Positions 47,695 to 58,985 are shown, counted from the stretch's first letter. The stretch is DNA of 64,000 nt from Asaia prunellae JCM 25354 (GCF_000613885.1 NZ_BAJV01000014.1:1-64000); one strand, 5' to 3'. Translations and numbers: made by a program. The notes: generated by a model from the sequence alone, not told the origin.

Positions 47695-48509
47695 CATGTT
47701 CCACGTACGGCTCTTGCAATGTCGGCAAGCTGATCCAGAACAGCAGGAACAGTAGCAGAGCTTGCCTTGCCATTTTCAAGTGTGCTGGCCAGTGTCGCAA
47801 TAAGAGCCGAAGCGACAACGGCAGCATCCCCGACTGACGCGGCCCGGGCGGCTTGTTCTGCCGTGCGTATGCCAAAACCTATGGCGACAGGCAGGGAGCT
47901 TGCAGCGCGCAGGCGTGGCAGTGCTGCTGCCAGTTCATCGTGGCTTGCCGTACGGGTGCCTGTGATGCCGGTGATGCTGACATAGTAGATGAAGCCAGAA
48001 GCCGTATTGAGCAGATAGGGGAGACGTTCATCCGGTGTGTTCGGCGCCACGAGCTGAATGATATCGAGGCCGTTTTTCTGTGCATCAGCAGAAAGCAGGT
48101 CGCTTTCTTCCTTGGGTAGATCGACGATAATCAGACCGTCGACACCGGCCTCAGCAGCGTCAACGCAAAATCGGGCCGGACCATAGCTGTCGATCGGATT
48201 GACATAACCCATCAGGATAATGGGTGTGTCGCTGTCGTTCTGACGAAAGGCGCGAACCATGGCGAGCACGCCTGCGAGTGTTGCTCCGGCTTTCAGCCCG
48301 CGCAACGCTGCCGCCTGAATGGTCGGTCCGTCGGCAGAAGGGTCCGAAAAGGGGACGCCGATTTCGATCAGATCGGCTCCGGCGGCAGGCATGCCCTTGA
48401 GCAGGGCAAGAGAGGTTTCGAGGTCGGGGTCATAGGCCTGAAGATAGGGAATGAGCGCGCCGCGCCCCTCGGCCTTGAGTGATTCGAAACGGGCCTTGAT
48501 GCGACTCAC
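47694..48509 (-). CDS. trpA: Tryptophan synthase alpha subunit
   Basis: Cleaves indole-3-glycerol phosphate to indole, which is channelled to TrpB. Catalytic Glu and Asp are in [19 protein letters not shown]; other blocks are [12 protein letters not shown] and [11 protein letters not shown]. 271 residues, starting at GTG 48509 that overlaps the trpB stop (GTGA), so the subunits are translationally coupled. Confidence 0.96.
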   Translation of the reverse strand: MSRIKARFESLKAEGRGALIPYLQAYDPDLETSLALLKGMPAAGADLIEIGVPFSDPSADGPTIQAAALRGLKAGATLAGVLAMVRAFRQNDSDTPIILMGYVNPIDSYGPARFCVDAAEAGVDGLIIVDLPKEESDLLSADAQKNGLDIIQLVAPNTPDERLPYLLNTASGFIYYVSITGITGTRTASHDELAAALPRLRAASSLPVAIGFGIRTAEQAARAASVGDAAVVASALIATLASTLENGKASSATVPAVLDQLADIARAVRGT

Positions 48510-49732
48510 AGTGACACTCCCAGATGGTCAGCGACGGTGAAGATATCCTTGTCGCCACGACCGGACAGGTTGAGAACAATGATCTGATCCGGCGTCATGC
48601 TCGGGGCAATTTTCATGACCTGAGCCAGGCCATGGGCGCATTCAAGGGCAGGAATAATACCCTCGGTGCGGGTCAGAAGCTGGAAGGCGTCAAGCGCCTC
48701 CTTGTCGGTCACGCCGACATATTCCACGCGTCCGATATCATTGAGCCAGGAATGCTCCGGCCCGATGCCGGGATAATCCAGACCCGCGCTGATCGAATGC
48801 GCCTCGGCAATCTGGCCGAACTCATCCTGAAGCAGATAGGTGCGGTTACCATGCAGAACGCCTGAACGCCCGCGCGATATGGAGGCTGCTGTCAGGCCGC
48901 TATCCAGTCCATGGCCGGCAGCCTCAACACCGATCATCTTGACCGATTCATCGTCAAGGAAAGGATGGAACAGGCCCATGGCATTGGAGCCACCACCAAT
49001 GGCTGCGACCAGAACATCGGGCAGGCGGTTCTCGACAGTCAGGATCTGTTCGCGTGTTTCGATGCCGATAATCGACTGGAAGTCGCGTACCATCTCCGGG
49101 TAAGGGTGCGGTCCCGCGACCGTGCCGACCAGAAAATAGGTATCATGCACATTGGCCACCCAGTCGCGCATGGCCTCGTTCATGGCATCTTTCAGCGTGC
49201 CGGACCCTGCAGTTACAGGGTGCACCTCAGCGCCCAGAAGATGCATACGAAACACATTGGGCTTCTGCCGCTCGACATCGACTGCGCCCATATAAATGGT
49301 GCATTTCAGCCCGAACAGCGCGCAGACGGTTGCTGTCGCCACGCCATGCTGTCCCGCACCTGTTTCGGCCACGATACGTGTCTTGCCCATGCGTCGCGCC
49401 AGCAGGATCTGGCCCATGACATTATTGAGCTTGTGCGAGCCCGTATGATTCAGCTCTTCACGCTTGAGATAGATCTTTGCACCACCCAGCTCCTTACTCA
49501 GGCGCTTTGCATGCCAGAGCGGGCTGGGGCGGCCGACATAGTCCCGGAAGTAGTAATCGAGTTCCTGTCGAAAGCCCGGGTCGGCTTTGGCTGCCTGATA
49601 GGCATTGGCCAGATCCTGTACCAGCGGCATGAGGGTTTCGGCAACGAACTGCCCCCCGAACGTGCCGAAACGACCGCGCTGATCGGGGCCGTTACGCAGG
49701 CTGTTGAGACGGGGAGAAACTTCAGAACTCAT
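48506..49732 (-). CDS. trpB: Tryptophan synthase beta subunit
   Basis: PLP enzyme joining indole and serine. The PLP lysine is in [15 protein letters not shown], with [18 protein letters not shown] and the phosphate loop [15 protein letters not shown]. 408 residues from ATG 49732; the frame stays open upstream, but homology starts at this Met. No trpF precedes it; corA lies divergently upstream. Confidence 0.96.
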   Translation of the reverse strand: MSSEVSPRLNSLRNGPDQRGRFGTFGGQFVAETLMPLVQDLANAYQAAKADPGFRQELDYYFRDYVGRPSPLWHAKRLSKELGGAKIYLKREELNHTGSHKLNNVMGQILLARRMGKTRIVAETGAGQHGVATATVCALFGLKCTIYMGAVDVERQKPNVFRMHLLGAEVHPVTAGSGTLKDAMNEAMRDWVANVHDTYFLVGTVAGPHPYPEMVRDFQSIIGIETREQILTVENRLPDVLVAAIGGGSNAMGLFHPFLDDESVKMIGVEAAGHGLDSGLTAASISRGRSGVLHGNRTYLLQDEFGQIAEAHSISAGLDYPGIGPEHSWLNDIGRVEYVGVTDKEALDAFQLLTRTEGIIPALECAHGLAQVMKIAPSMTPDQIIVLNLSGRGDKDIFTVADHLGVSL

Positions 49733-49857
49733 GCGAATTGTCCTGTTTGAGGCATGGATCGACACGGCAAGCGGGTTTCTGCGATACCAGAGGGGCGGCG
49801 TAACGTCCATTCCCCGCCCCGCAGGGAAGAGAGGATGGAGCCGGAGAGGAAGGTTCG

Positions 49858-50844
49858 ATGTTTCTAGCGCATCCGGTGGGGCGCCCCGTTCATGAAATTC
49901 TTGCCGTCGAGGATGCGAGGAATGTTGCCTGGCTTGATCTTGTCGAACCCAGCGAGGCAGAGATCCATCTTGCCGAGACCGTGACGGGATTGTCTCTGCC
50001 ACGTCGTGAAGCGCTTGAGGAGATCGAGAGTTCGTCACGCCATTATCGTCGGGGTGATGTTATCTATCTCTCCACACCCCTTGTGCGCCTGATCAATGGG
50101 CGACTGACCACTTACCCCGTAGGTATAGTCGTTTCTCCCACATGGCTGATCACGCTACGTTATGCGAACTACACGGCGTTCGAAACCATGAGTCGCGACC
50201 TCGCGGCCAATGATGTCGATTTTGCCTTGTCTGATGTACCTGAGCTGGCGATCCATCTGCTGGAGATCATCGTGAACCGGCTGGCGGATGTTCTGGAGAA
50301 TGCCGGTCGCACGCTTGATGCGATCTCACGAACGGTTTTCGCCAATCGGCGTCCCAATCGTCGTGTCCGTAATGCCGATGTTCTGCGCCAGACTCTCAGG
50401 CAGCTTGGCGAGAGCGGTGATCTGACTTCCTCTATCCGGGAGAGTCTCCTGGGGGTTGATCGCATCGGTATGTTTCTGGGTGATGCGCGCTATTTCGAAT
50501 TTCGTGAAGCGCTGCAGACGCGTCTGCGCATTCTGGGGCGAGATGTCGCGTCACTGAATGACTATGTGGCTCAAATGACGCTGAAAGTGCAGTTTCTGCT
50601 GGATGCCACACTCGGTTTTATCAGTATAGACCAGAATGACGGCATGAAGCTGCTGACTGTGGTCAGCTTCGTCGGCATTACCCCGACCCTGCTCGCGGGA
50701 ATTTATGGTATGAATTTCAAGATCATGCCGGAACTCGACTGGCATTATGGCTATTATTATGCGTTAGGCCTCATGGCTTTTTCGGTGCTGCTGCCCTTGT
50801 TCATTTTCTGGCACCGGGGATGGTTTGGAGATCGTTCATCGTGA
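49858..50844 (+). CDS. corA: CorA family magnesium transporter
   Basis: 328 residues. Soluble N-terminal domain, long stalk helix ([17 protein letters not shown]), then two membrane segments, the first ending in the canonical YGMNF motif followed by an acidic outside loop. GAGAGGAAGG before ATG 49858 supports the start. It ends with a four-base overlap into the next gene. Confidence 0.92.
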   Translation: MFLAHPVGRPVHEILAVEDARNVAWLDLVEPSEAEIHLAETVTGLSLPRREALEEIESSSRHYRRGDVIYLSTPLVRLINGRLTTYPVGIVVSPTWLITLRYANYTAFETMSRDLAANDVDFALSDVPELAIHLLEIIVNRLADVLENAGRTLDAISRTVFANRRPNRRVRNADVLRQTLRQLGESGDLTSSIRESLLGVDRIGMFLGDARYFEFREALQTRLRILGRDVASLNDYVAQMTLKVQFLLDATLGFISIDQNDGMKLLTVVSFVGITPTLLAGIYGMNFKIMPELDWHYGYYYALGLMAFSVLLPLFIFWHRGWFGDRSS

Positions 50845-51368
50845 ACCGGTTCGCAGTGTCTTGTTCCTTTCTCGCTTTTGTGTCGATTGCGTCTCCAGCT
50901 CTCGCAAGTTCCGTTATGCACCCTGACACGCAACAGGCTCAGACAATGCTTGATCGTCTGGTGCAGGAGCCGCTTAAATTTGAGGGCGCCAGTGATTTTC
51001 CTCTCAGCTTTCGCCAGCCCGCCGGCTATCAGGGCCGACAGCCCACCCATGTGCTGATCGGTTATCATCTAGATGGTCTGAAGATCGCAGGCGAGTTTGT
51101 TGCACTTGACGCAGAGAACCGGCCTCTTCAGGCTGCCCCCCTCACGGGCCGTCTGCTTGAATCAGAGAGGGCAGATACTGCAGTGCCCTGTTATGTCGAC
51201 ATCGCATTGCCTGCCACGCTGCATCTGAGTGGTATATGTAGTCCGGCCCTGATTTCGGGTTCCTATAGTGAGACGGTAAAGGCTCAGCCCCTTTTGTTTC
51301 TTCTGCCTGGTCTGGGTGAAGGGGAGAAAAGCTCAGGCGAGTACATGATGAAGCCCTGGCGCCGCTGA
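50841..51368 (+). CDS. Exported hypothetical protein coupled to corA
   Basis: The start is probably GTG 50841 overlapping the corA stop (GTGA). Signal peptide [22 protein letters not shown], then a roughly 150-residue beta-rich domain with two cysteines (VPCYVDIAL, SGICSPAL) that may form a disulfide. Not recognised. Coupling to corA suggests an envelope role. Confidence 0.65.
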   Translation: MNRFAVSCSFLAFVSIASPALASSVMHPDTQQAQTMLDRLVQEPLKFEGASDFPLSFRQPAGYQGRQPTHVLIGYHLDGLKIAGEFVALDAENRPLQAAPLTGRLLESERADTAVPCYVDIALPATLHLSGICSPALISGSYSETVKAQPLLFLLPGLGEGEKSSGEYMMKPWRR

Positions 51369-51377
51369 TCAGGACTG

Positions 51378-51407
51378 TTGACACAAAGCGCCGTTTCTCA
51401 CTAAGAT
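51378..51407 (+). promoter_or_regulatory. Promoter upstream of rho
   Basis: TTGACA (51378-51383) and TAAGAT (51402-51407), spaced 18 bases. It lies about 180 bases before the rho start, leaving a long untranslated leader; rho leaders often carry autoregulatory termination. Confidence 0.6.
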
Positions 51408-51588
51408 AGAAAGCAAGAGCCGCATGCTTCCATTGTATCGCGGCCTCTCTCAAGACCTTTCGTCTTCGCTCATCGTCGGGCCCGTTCCGCGGCCCATCTG
51501 ACGGAGCATTCTTTCGCGATCGATCATCTGTCACGGATACGGTTCCGTCTCCCGGGCAGTGGACTATAGCCCATCTAAGGCGCTTTTC

Positions 51589-52883
51589 ATGCATCTTGCT
51601 GAACTCAAGAAAAAATCCCCTGCCGATTTGCTGGCCTATGCTGAAGAGCTGCAAATCGAGAATGCGTCTTCAATGCGCAAGCAGGACATCATGTTCGCCA
51701 TTCTCAAGACCCTGGCGGATAATGATCAGGCCATCTACGGTGAAGGCACGCTCGAGATCCTGTCTGACGGTTTCGGCTTTCTCCGCTCTCCCGAGGCCAA
51801 TTATCTTCCTGGTCCGGATGATATCTATATCTCTCCCGCCCAGGTGCGCCGCTTTGGTCTGCGCCCCGGTGATACGGTCGAGGGGCAGATCCGCGCCCCG
51901 CGCGATGGAGAGCGGTATTTCTCACTGCTCAAGGTCAATTCGATTAATTTCGAAGAGCCTGATTCCGTCCGTCAACGCATCAATTTCGACAATCTGACGC
52001 CGCTCTATCCTGAGCGTCGTCTGCGTATGGAAGTCGAGCAGGCAGGGGCTCCGGAGCCGCAGCGACCGGCAAGGGCAAAAAAGACCAGCGTGATTACACA
52101 CCGCGTGTGATCGATCTCGTGGCCCCCATCGGCATGGGTCAGCGCGCCCTGATTGTGGCACCGCCGCGCACCGGTAAGACCGTGATGCTGCAGAGCATCG
52201 CCTCATCCATCAGTGCGAATCATCCTGACGTCTTCCTGATCGTTCTGCTTATTGATGAGCGCCCGGAAGAAGTGACCGACATGGCCCGCTCCGTACGCGG
52301 CGAAGTTGTGTCGTCCACCTTCGATGAGCCCGCGACCCGTCATGTTCAGGTGACAGAAATGGTGCTGGAGAAGGCCAAGCGTCTGGTTGAGCACAAGCGT
52401 GACGTCGTCATTCTGCTTGACTCGATCACCCGTCTGGCCCGCGCCTACAACACAGTTGTGCCCTCATCGGGCAAGGTGCTGACCGGCGGTGTCGACGCCA
52501 ACGCCCTGCAGCGTCCAAAGCGCTTCTTTGGCGCCGCGCGTAATATTGAAGAGGGTGGCTCGCTTACCATCATCGCCACGGCACTGATCGATACCGGTAG
52601 CCGTATGGATGAGGTGATCTTCGAAGAGTTCAAGGGTACGGGTAACTCCGAGCTCATCCTCGATCGCAAGCTTGCTGACAAGCGCACCTTCCCGGCTATC
52701 GACATCACCAAGTCGGGCACGCGTAAGGAAGAACTCCTTGTCGATCGTGCCATGCTCTCGAAGATGTGGGTGCTGCGTCGTATCCTCTCGCCAATGGGCA
52801 CGATGGATGCGATGGACTTCCTGCTCGACAAGCTGAAATACAGCAAGACGAACCAGGATTTCTTTGACGCCATGAACAACTGA
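51589..52883 (+). CDS. rho: Transcription termination factor Rho (frameshifted)
   Basis: Hexameric RNA-dependent ATPase ending transcription. N-terminal RNA-binding domain ([53 protein letters not shown]) and ATPase core ([43 protein letters not shown]). One base is missing near 52045-52065; [19 protein letters not shown] reads through in the next frame. The restored length of about 431 residues is normal. Rho is often essential in proteobacteria, so decay is unlikely. Confidence 0.95.
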
Positions 52884-52907
52884 TCTTCCGATCTGTTCGT
52901 GACGATC

Positions 52908-52945
52908 AAGCCGCCGGGTGCCTCAGGGTGTCCGGCGGTTTTTTT
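52908..52945 (+). terminator. Intrinsic terminator of rho
   Basis: CCGCCGG and CCGGCGG arms followed by seven T, 25 bases past the rho stop. Confidence 0.85.
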
Positions 52946-52947
52946 AT

Positions 52948-53055
52948 AGGCTTCGCCCCAGATCTAACCCAAAGTCGTCGTCCTTTGGAAAACCTGAAGC
53001 AGGACATAAATAAGGGTCGCATTTCTGTTCGGGAACGGGGCGAGGCCTCGTGGAG
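52948..53055. repeat. Palindromic intergenic element (copy 4, decayed)
   Basis: Shares GTCCTTTGGAAA plus a following CCTGA with the element at 16168, in the same order after a CCCC-rich arm, but the left arm of the AAAGGAC palindrome is degraded. It lies between the rho terminator and convergent ogt. Confidence 0.5.
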
Positions 53056-53061
53056 GCTGTG

Positions 53062-53508
53062 TTAAAGCGCGACTCCTTCGAGACGGAGCAGATAGCGTTT
53101 GTCATCCAGGCCACCTTCGCCGGAATAGCCGCCGATATGGCCTTTGCCGAGTACGCGGTGGCAGGGAATGAGGATCGGTATGGGATTATGGGCCATGGCT
53201 CCGCCAATTGAGCGGGCGGAACCGCCTGCTTTGGCGGCGAGTTCGGCATAGCTGATGGTCTGACCGTATGGCACGTCACGCAGGGCGGTCCAGACTGCCT
53301 TGCGATAGGCAGTACCCCAGGGGGACAGGGGCAGGTCGAAACTTTCGGGCTCGCCATCGAAATAGCGTTCCAGCATGGTCTGGGCGCGGGTAAGAAGGGG
53401 CGTCGCTTCCTGGTCGCGGCCCCAGCCCCAATCGAGGGCGACGATTGCGCCTTCATCTTCGCTGAGGGTGAGAGGGCCGATCGGGGAGTGCAGAGAGAGC
53501 TGGGGCAT
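53062..53508 (-). CDS. ogt: Methylated-DNA-protein-cysteine methyltransferase
   Basis: Suicide repair protein that moves the methyl group from O6-methylguanine to its own Cys. The active site is in [12 protein letters not shown], with [12 protein letters not shown] and [14 protein letters not shown] (helix-turn-helix) before it. 148 residues, start ATG 53508. Divergent from mnmE by 12 bases. Confidence 0.94.
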   Translation of the reverse strand: MPQLSLHSPIGPLTLSEDEGAIVALDWGWGRDQEATPLLTRAQTMLERYFDGEPESFDLPLSPWGTAYRKAVWTALRDVPYGQTISYAELAAKAGGSARSIGGAMAHNPIPILIPCHRVLGKGHIGGYSGEGGLDDKRYLLRLEGVAL

Positions 53509-53520
53509 AAAGGAATTCAC

Positions 53521-54825
53521 ATGGTTGACGCGATGGAAAGCCCGGCGGCGCACAAGGGCGAGGTCATTTTCGCTCTGGCGACAGGGGCCGGACGGGCGGC
53601 TATTGCCATCATGCGCGCAAGTGGACCCGGCGCTCAAGAGGTGCTGGCGGGGTTGTGTGGTGGTCGCTTGCCGCCACCGCGTCATGCGAGCCTGCGAGCC
53701 TTGCATCAGGGTGGTGAGCATCTGGATGACGCCATGGTGTTGTGGCTGCCCGGACCGCGCTCCTATACGGGCGAAGACGGGTTTGAACTGCATCTCCATG
53801 CCGGGCCTGCGGTGATTGATCGTGTGGCTTTGGCACTGACAGCACTCGGCGCCCGACCCGCAGAGGCTGGCGAATTTACGCGTCGAGCGGTGCAGGCTGG
53901 CAGGCTCGACCTGCTTCAGGCAGAGGCGATAGGGGATCTGGTCGAGGCCGAAAGCGAGAGTCAGAGACAACAGGCGCTGGCTCAGGCGGATGGTGCGCTG
54001 AGCCGTCTTTATGACGGGTGGAGCGAGCGCCTCAAAACCCTGCTGGCCCATCAGGAGGCACTGATCGATTTCCCGGATGAGGATCTGCCGGAGTCGGTTG
54101 AGCTGATGCTCACGAATACGCTCGATGAACTGCGTTCGGCACTGCAAGCGCATCTGGCAGACAAACGTGGTGAGATTGTGCGCCGTGGTCTGACTGTCGT
54201 GATTGCTGGTGCACCCAATGTGGGCAAGTCGAGTCTGCTCAATCATCTTGCCGGATACGACGCGGCGATTGTCACGCATCGGGCAGGGACGACCCGTGAT
54301 GTGATTGCCATAGACTGGCTTTTTCATGGTGTACGCCTGCGTCTTGTCGACACGGCGGGGCTGCGAGAGACAGAAGACGAGATTGAGGCCGAAGGCATCA
54401 AACGGGCAATGTTTCACGTGGAACATGCAGATCTGGTCGTGCATGTCATGGCGGGTGAGGTGGAGATGCCTCTTCGTCCCGATGCGCTTCTCGTCAGCAA
54501 CAAGATTGATCTGCAACCTACGCTGACTGGAACCCTGGGCCTGAGTGTGCAGACAGGTGAGGGTATGCAGGATTTCGAGGCCGTGTTGGCCGAGCGTATC
54601 AAGGCCCTGACAGCGGGTGTCGGTGCGCCTCTGACCCGCGCCAGACACAGGGCTGGAATTGAGGAGGCGCTGCTTTATCTTGATCAGGCACGCGAGGCAT
54701 CCTGGCCTGAAGTAAGGGGCGAAGCGCTGCGTCTGGCGATGAGAGCGCTTGGGCGTCTGACTGGACAAGTTGATGTCGAGTCTCTGCTGGATGTGATATT
54801 CGGACAATTCTGCATTGGTAAATGA
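53521..54825 (+). CDS. mnmE: tRNA uridine-5-carboxymethylaminomethyl GTPase MnmE
   Basis: With MnmG it modifies wobble U34 of tRNAs. N-terminal THF-binding domain ([18 protein letters not shown]), inserted G domain with [10 protein letters not shown] (G1), GTTRD (G2), DTAGLRE (G3), NKID (G4), and the C-terminal FCIGK with its conserved Cys. 434 residues. It contains a parS-like site that encodes the peptide MFHVEH. First gene of the mnmE-mnmG-rsmG-parA-parB run. Confidence 0.96.
   Translation: MVDAMESPAAHKGEVIFALATGAGRAAIAIMRASGPGAQEVLAGLCGGRLPPPRHASLRALHQGGEHLDDAMVLWLPGPRSYTGEDGFELHLHAGPAVIDRVALALTALGARPAEAGEFTRRAVQAGRLDLLQAEAIGDLVEAESESQRQQALAQADGALSRLYDGWSERLKTLLAHQEALIDFPDEDLPESVELMLTNTLDELRSALQAHLADKRGEIVRRGLTVVIAGAPNVGKSSLLNHLAGYDAAIVTHRAGTTRDVIAIDWLFHGVRLRLVDTAGLRETEDEIEAEGIKRAMFHVEHADLVVHVMAGEVEMPLRPDALLVSNKIDLQPTLTGTLGLSVQTGEGMQDFEAVLAERIKALTAGVGAPLTRARHRAGIEEALLYLDQAREASWPEVRGEALRLAMRALGRLTGQVDVESLLDVIFGQFCIGK
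54410..54425. promoter_or_regulatory. parS-like site inside mnmE (15 of 16)
   Basis: TGTTTCACGTGGAACA differs from the parS consensus at one base. It encodes part of MFHVEH in the MnmE G domain. Confidence 0.8.
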
Positions 54826-54832
54826 GGGCTGA

Positions 54833-56689
54833 GTGAACGAGTTTGATGTTGTCGTCATAGGCGGTGGACATGCGGGAAGTGAGGCGGCGGCGGCTTCGGC
54901 ACGATTCGGTGCGCGCACGCTTCTTCTGACCCAGAAACCTGAGATGATCGGCGCCATGTCGTGCAACCCTGCCATCGGCGGGATTGGCAAAGGCCATCTT
55001 GTGCGTGAGATCGACGCACTGGATGGGTTGATGGGTCGTGCAGCCGATCAGGCGGGTATTCATTTCAAGTTGCTGAACCGTTCCAAGGGGCCTGCCGTTC
55101 ATGGGCCACGGGCTCAGGCGGATCGTTTTCTGTATCGCAATGCCATTCAGGCGCTTCTGGCAGAAACGCCCAATCTCACCATCATGGCAGGAGAGGTGGC
55201 GGATCTCCAGACGGATGCCGGGCGCGTCACTGGTGTGATGTGCGAGGATGGACGTCTCTTCAGATGTGGTGCTGTCGTTGTCACCAGCGGGACTTTTCTG
55301 CGTGGTGTCATTCATATTGGTCATACGCAGGAGCAGGCGGGACGCATTGGAGAGCGCCCAGCAGCCCGCTTGGGTGAGCGGCTGGAGGCGATGGGTCTGC
55401 GTATGGGGCGCCTCAAGACTGGCACACCAGCACGCATCGCCCGGGACACGATTGACTGGGAGTCTCTGGCTGAAGACAAAGGCGATGCTGTACCAGAGCC
55501 CTTCAGTCGTCTCACGGAGACGATCACTACCGAGCAGCTCTCCTGTCGCATTACCAGCACCACGCCGCAGACCCATCAGATCATTCGCGATAATCTGGCG
55601 CTTTCGGCGCTGTATGGTGGCGCGATCGCCGGGAGAGGGCCGCGCTATTGCCCCTCCATCGAAGACAAGATCGTCCGTTTCGGTGAGAAGGACGGGCACC
55701 AGATCTTTCTTGAGCCGGAGGGGCTGCCGGGTAACCCGGGCGGTGATCTCGTTTATCCCAATGGAATTTCCACAAGTCTGCCCGCTGATATTCAGGCACT
55801 GATGATCGCGTCTATCCCGGGGCTGGAGAAGGCGCGTATCGTCACACCGGGTTATGCGGTGGAATACGACTATGTAGATCCGCGTGAACTTGCGCCCAGT
55901 CTTGCTCTGACAGTCATGCAGGGGCTTTATCTCGCGGGGCAGATCAACGGAACCACCGGTTATGAAGAAGCCGGAGCGCAGGGTCTGCTTGCTGGTCTGA
56001 ATGCCGCGCGCTTCGTGGCGGGGAATGATCCACTCGTTCTGGGACGTGATCAGGCCTATCTGGGCGTGATGCTCGACGACCTCACGCTTCAGGGTGTGTC
56101 GGAACCCTATCGTATGTTCACCTCTCGCGCCGAATACCGGTTGAGCCTGCGCGCTGATAATGCTGATTTGCGTCTGACTGCTCTGGGGATGGCGATGGGC
56201 TGCGTCGGGGCGGAGCGCGCCGCGAGGCTTGCGTCGGACGAGCACGCCATTGCTCAGGCCATGGAGCAGGCACGCAATGCCCTTCATGCGCCTCAGGATC
56301 TGGCCGCGCAGGGTATCACCGTCTCACAGGACGGGCGTCGTCGTTCGCTGCTCGACATCCTGTCAGGACAGGCCAGTGAAGAGGCGGTTGCACGTCTTGC
56401 GCCATGGTTCGCGGCTTTACCCCTGCGCGTGCGTCGTCATGTCGAGACAGAAGCGCGCTATGGTGGTTATCTTCAGCGCCAGGAACGTGAGATCAGGCAG
56501 TTGGCCGGTGAGGCGCAGATCGCCCTGCCAAGCGACCTTGATTACGGTCGTATTGGCGGATTGAGCAGCGAGATGAAGGAGCGGCTATCGGCCGCAAGGC
56601 CGGCCAATTTCGCGGCAGCCCAGCGCGTGCCGGGCGTTACCCCAGCGGCCATGATTGCGCTTCTGGCTCATGTGAGGGCGGTGGCATGA
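54833..56689 (+). CDS. mnmG: tRNA uridine-5-carboxymethylaminomethyl modification enzyme MnmG
   Basis: FAD-dependent partner of MnmE. FAD motif [20 protein letters not shown], then [90 protein letters not shown]. 618 residues. It starts at GTG 54833, eight bases after the mnmE stop. Confidence 0.96.
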   Translation: MNEFDVVVIGGGHAGSEAAAASARFGARTLLLTQKPEMIGAMSCNPAIGGIGKGHLVREIDALDGLMGRAADQAGIHFKLLNRSKGPAVHGPRAQADRFLYRNAIQALLAETPNLTIMAGEVADLQTDAGRVTGVMCEDGRLFRCGAVVVTSGTFLRGVIHIGHTQEQAGRIGERPAARLGERLEAMGLRMGRLKTGTPARIARDTIDWESLAEDKGDAVPEPFSRLTETITTEQLSCRITSTTPQTHQIIRDNLALSALYGGAIAGRGPRYCPSIEDKIVRFGEKDGHQIFLEPEGLPGNPGGDLVYPNGISTSLPADIQALMIASIPGLEKARIVTPGYAVEYDYVDPRELAPSLALTVMQGLYLAGQINGTTGYEEAGAQGLLAGLNAARFVAGNDPLVLGRDQAYLGVMLDDLTLQGVSEPYRMFTSRAEYRLSLRADNADLRLTALGMAMGCVGAERAARLASDEHAIAQAMEQARNALHAPQDLAAQGITVSQDGRRRSLLDILSGQASEEAVARLAPWFAALPLRVRRHVETEARYGGYLQRQEREIRQLAGEAQIALPSDLDYGRIGGLSSEMKERLSAARPANFAAAQRVPGVTPAAMIALLAHVRAVA

Positions 56690-57267
56690 ACAACGTTTCA
56701 CGTGAAACTGCAGAGCGTCTGGAAGCCTTCGCAGCCATTCTCGAAAAATGGAATGCGCGCATCAATCTGGTGAGCCTGCGCGATATGCCCCATCTCCGGG
56801 AGCGTCATATAGAGGATTCTCTGAGGCTGGTGCCGTTCATAGAGCGTGGTGCGCGGGTGATCGATCTTGGCTCGGGTGGCGGGTTTCCAGCCCTTGTGAT
56901 CGGTATAGCCTGCGACGCCGAGATGGTTATGGTGGAGTCAGATCAACGCAAATGCGCGTTTCTGAGAGAGGCAGCGCGGGCCTGTGGTGTCAAGGCGCAG
57001 GTTATTCCAAGGCGCATCGAGCAGGCCGAAATCGCTCCTGCTGCCTATGTCACAGCGCGCGCTCTGGCATCGCTTTCACAATTGCTGGAATGGAGCGCGC
57101 CCTTTTTGCTGCCAGAGGGAAAAGCCCTGTTTCTGAAGGGAAAAAATCTGCCAGATGAGTTGACCGAAGCCGAACGGTGCTGGCACATGCAGCATAGAAT
57201 TCTGGACAATCGCGCCACCTCAGGGGGCGCCATCATCGAGATAAGTGATATCAGACGTGTCGACTAA
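56686..57267 (+). CDS. rsmG: 16S rRNA (guanine-527-N7) methyltransferase
   Basis: SAM-dependent methyltransferase of 193 residues. Motifs: [39 protein letters not shown] (SAM loop), and VTARALASL. Its start overlaps mnmG (ATGA). The first codons encode NNVSRET, the peptide expected from a parS site at the gene's start. Confidence 0.95.
   Translation: MNNVSRETAERLEAFAAILEKWNARINLVSLRDMPHLRERHIEDSLRLVPFIERGARVIDLGSGGGFPALVIGIACDAEMVMVESDQRKCAFLREAARACGVKAQVIPRRIEQAEIAPAAYVTARALASLSQLLEWSAPFLLPEGKALFLKGKNLPDELTEAERCWHMQHRILDNRATSGGAIIEISDIRRVD
56694..56709. promoter_or_regulatory. parS-like site at the rsmG start (14 of 16)
   Basis: CGTTTCACGTGAAACT retains the full 12-base TTTCACGTGAAA-type core and differs only at the two outer bases. 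Confidence 0.75.
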
Positions 57268-58069
57268 CGACACGGGCAAAAAGGCCCGTATTCTTGCCAT
57301 AACCAACCAGAAGGGCGGTGTGGGCAAGACAACAACAGCAATCAATCTGGCTGCTGCGCTTGCCAGTACGCAGCGTGTGCTTCTGGTTGACCTCGACCCG
57401 CAGGGCAATGCCTCGACCGGGCTTGGTGTGGATTATAACGCGCGTCAGATTGGCAGCTATGCCGCTCTGATGCAGGAGGCGGCTCCTGACAAGCTGCCTC
57501 GCCCGACAGGGATGGACAATCTCGACATCATCGTCGCCAACACCGACCTGGCTGGCGCTGAAATCGAACTGATTGGCAGTGATCGACGTGAGTTTCGTAT
57601 TCGCGAAGCCCTTGAGGCTCTTTCCGGACGCTACGATGTCATTCTGATTGATTGTCCCCCGAGTCTTGGCTTGCTGACGCTCAATGCGCTTGTGGCCTCT
57701 GATGCTGTTCTGATTCCGCTACAATGCGAGTTCTTTGCCCTTGAGGGGATCAGTCAGATCGTACGCACGGTTGATCGTGTGCGTCGTGCGTTCAATGCTG
57801 ATCTGCATGTAGCTGGAATCATTCTCACCATGTACGACCGGCGCAACAACCTCTCCGAACTGGTGGCGGCAGATGCACGAAATTTCTTTGGTGAACAGGT
57901 GCTGGAAACGCTGATACCGCGCAATATCAAGATATCAGAAGCTCAGAGCCATGGTTGTTCCGTGCTTGAATATGATCGACGCAGCAGCGGTGCTGCGGCT
58001 TATCTTGCCCTTGCACAGGAAATTGCCGGGCGTCTGGGCCTTGGTTGCAAGGAAGGGGCTTCTTCATGA
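57245..58069 (+). CDS. parA: Chromosome partitioning ATPase ParA
   Basis: Deviant Walker ATPase that moves ParB-parS complexes. ITNQKGGVGKTTTAINLA (Walker A), DLDPQGNASTGLG, DCPPSLGLLTLNAL, LTMYDRRNNLS. 274 residues from GTG 57245; GTG 57257 is an alternative. It overlaps rsmG by 23 bases and parB by four (ATGA). Confidence 0.95.
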   Translation: MISDVSTNDTGKKARILAITNQKGGVGKTTTAINLAAALASTQRVLLVDLDPQGNASTGLGVDYNARQIGSYAALMQEAAPDKLPRPTGMDNLDIIVANTDLAGAEIELIGSDRREFRIREALEALSGRYDVILIDCPPSLGLLTLNALVASDAVLIPLQCEFFALEGISQIVRTVDRVRRAFNADLHVAGIILTMYDRRNNLSELVAADARNFFGEQVLETLIPRNIKISEAQSHGCSVLEYDRRSSGAAAYLALAQEIAGRLGLGCKEGASS

Positions 58070-58946
58070 GCAAGAAACCGGCTCCACGCCTCGGGCGTGG
58101 TCTCGCTGCCCTTCTGGGAGATCAGGCTGTTGAACTGCCACGGCTCCTGCTTCAGGTCACGAGACTGTTCCAGGCCCGGCCATGCTCGGTGTTGATCTGT
58201 TGGCGCCTGGCCCTTTCCAGCCACGAGTGGACATGGATGAGGGCCGTCTGAATGAACTGGCTGACTCGATCCGCAGCCGGGGTGTGCTCCAGCCAATCCT
58301 GGTACGGCCTGATCCTGATCAAAAAGGACGCTATCAGATTATCGCTGGCGAACGTCGTTGGCGGGCGTCGCAACGCGCCGGTTTACATGAGGTGCCGGTG
58401 CATGTGCGTCTGCTGGATGACGCCGATGCCATGGCGGCCGCTCTGGTCGAGAATCTGCAGCGCGCCGATCTTAATGCAATTGAAGAAGCCGAGGGCTTGC
58501 AAAGGCTTCTGACCGATTACGCGCTGACACAGGAGGAGCTGGCTGGTGCGGTTGGCAAGTCGCGTCCGCATATCGGCAATATCCTGCGGCTTCTGAACTT
58601 GCCGGAGGCTGTGCGCCAGAAGGTACGTGATGGATTGTTGAGTGCAGGGCATGCCCGTGCATTGCTGGCTCATCCTGACCCGTGTGCTGCAGCTGATATC
58701 GTTATCGCACGTGGGCTCAATGTGCGTCAGACAGAAGCTCTGGCCCGTCAGACACCCAGAGCCGAGCAGGAGGAGGTCAAGCCGCCTCGTGACAATGAGC
58801 TGGTCCGTCTGGAGCGGGATCTGGCTACGCGCCTCGGGCTCAAGGTCAAGATTGAGTTCAACGGCAAGGGCGGTTCACTGCGTCTGGATTATCGCAGCCT
58901 TGATCAGTTCGATACGCTCATGCGGCTGCTTTCCCCGGAAAACTGA
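58066..58946 (+). CDS. parB: Chromosome partitioning protein ParB (frameshifted)
   Basis: parS-binding CTP switch. MSKKPAPRLGRGLAALLG at the N-terminus, then after one missing base near 58135-58145 the ParB domain: FQPRVDMDEGRLNELADSI, YQIIAGERRWRAS (GERRxR CTP motif), ALVENLQRADLNAIEEA, helix-turn-helix TQEELAGAVGKSRPHIGN, and a C-terminal dimerisation part. Restored length about 293 residues. Confidence 0.94.
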
Positions 58947-58985
58947 ATAATATAGTTTCATATGCGGAACGATGTATTTTTCCTC

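Noticed and set aside
51589-52883. Programmed frameshifting in rho (and similarly in other broken genes)
   Set aside because: No slippery heptamer with a downstream structure at the break; the same defect occurs in many unrelated genes, so error is simpler.
53509-54990. Minus-strand extension of the ogt frame to more than 600 codons
   Set aside because: Only the last 148 codons match methyltransferases; the rest is antisense to mnmE.
54599-56287. 562-codon minus-strand frame
   Set aside because: Antisense to mnmG, Gln/His/Arg-rich, no family features.
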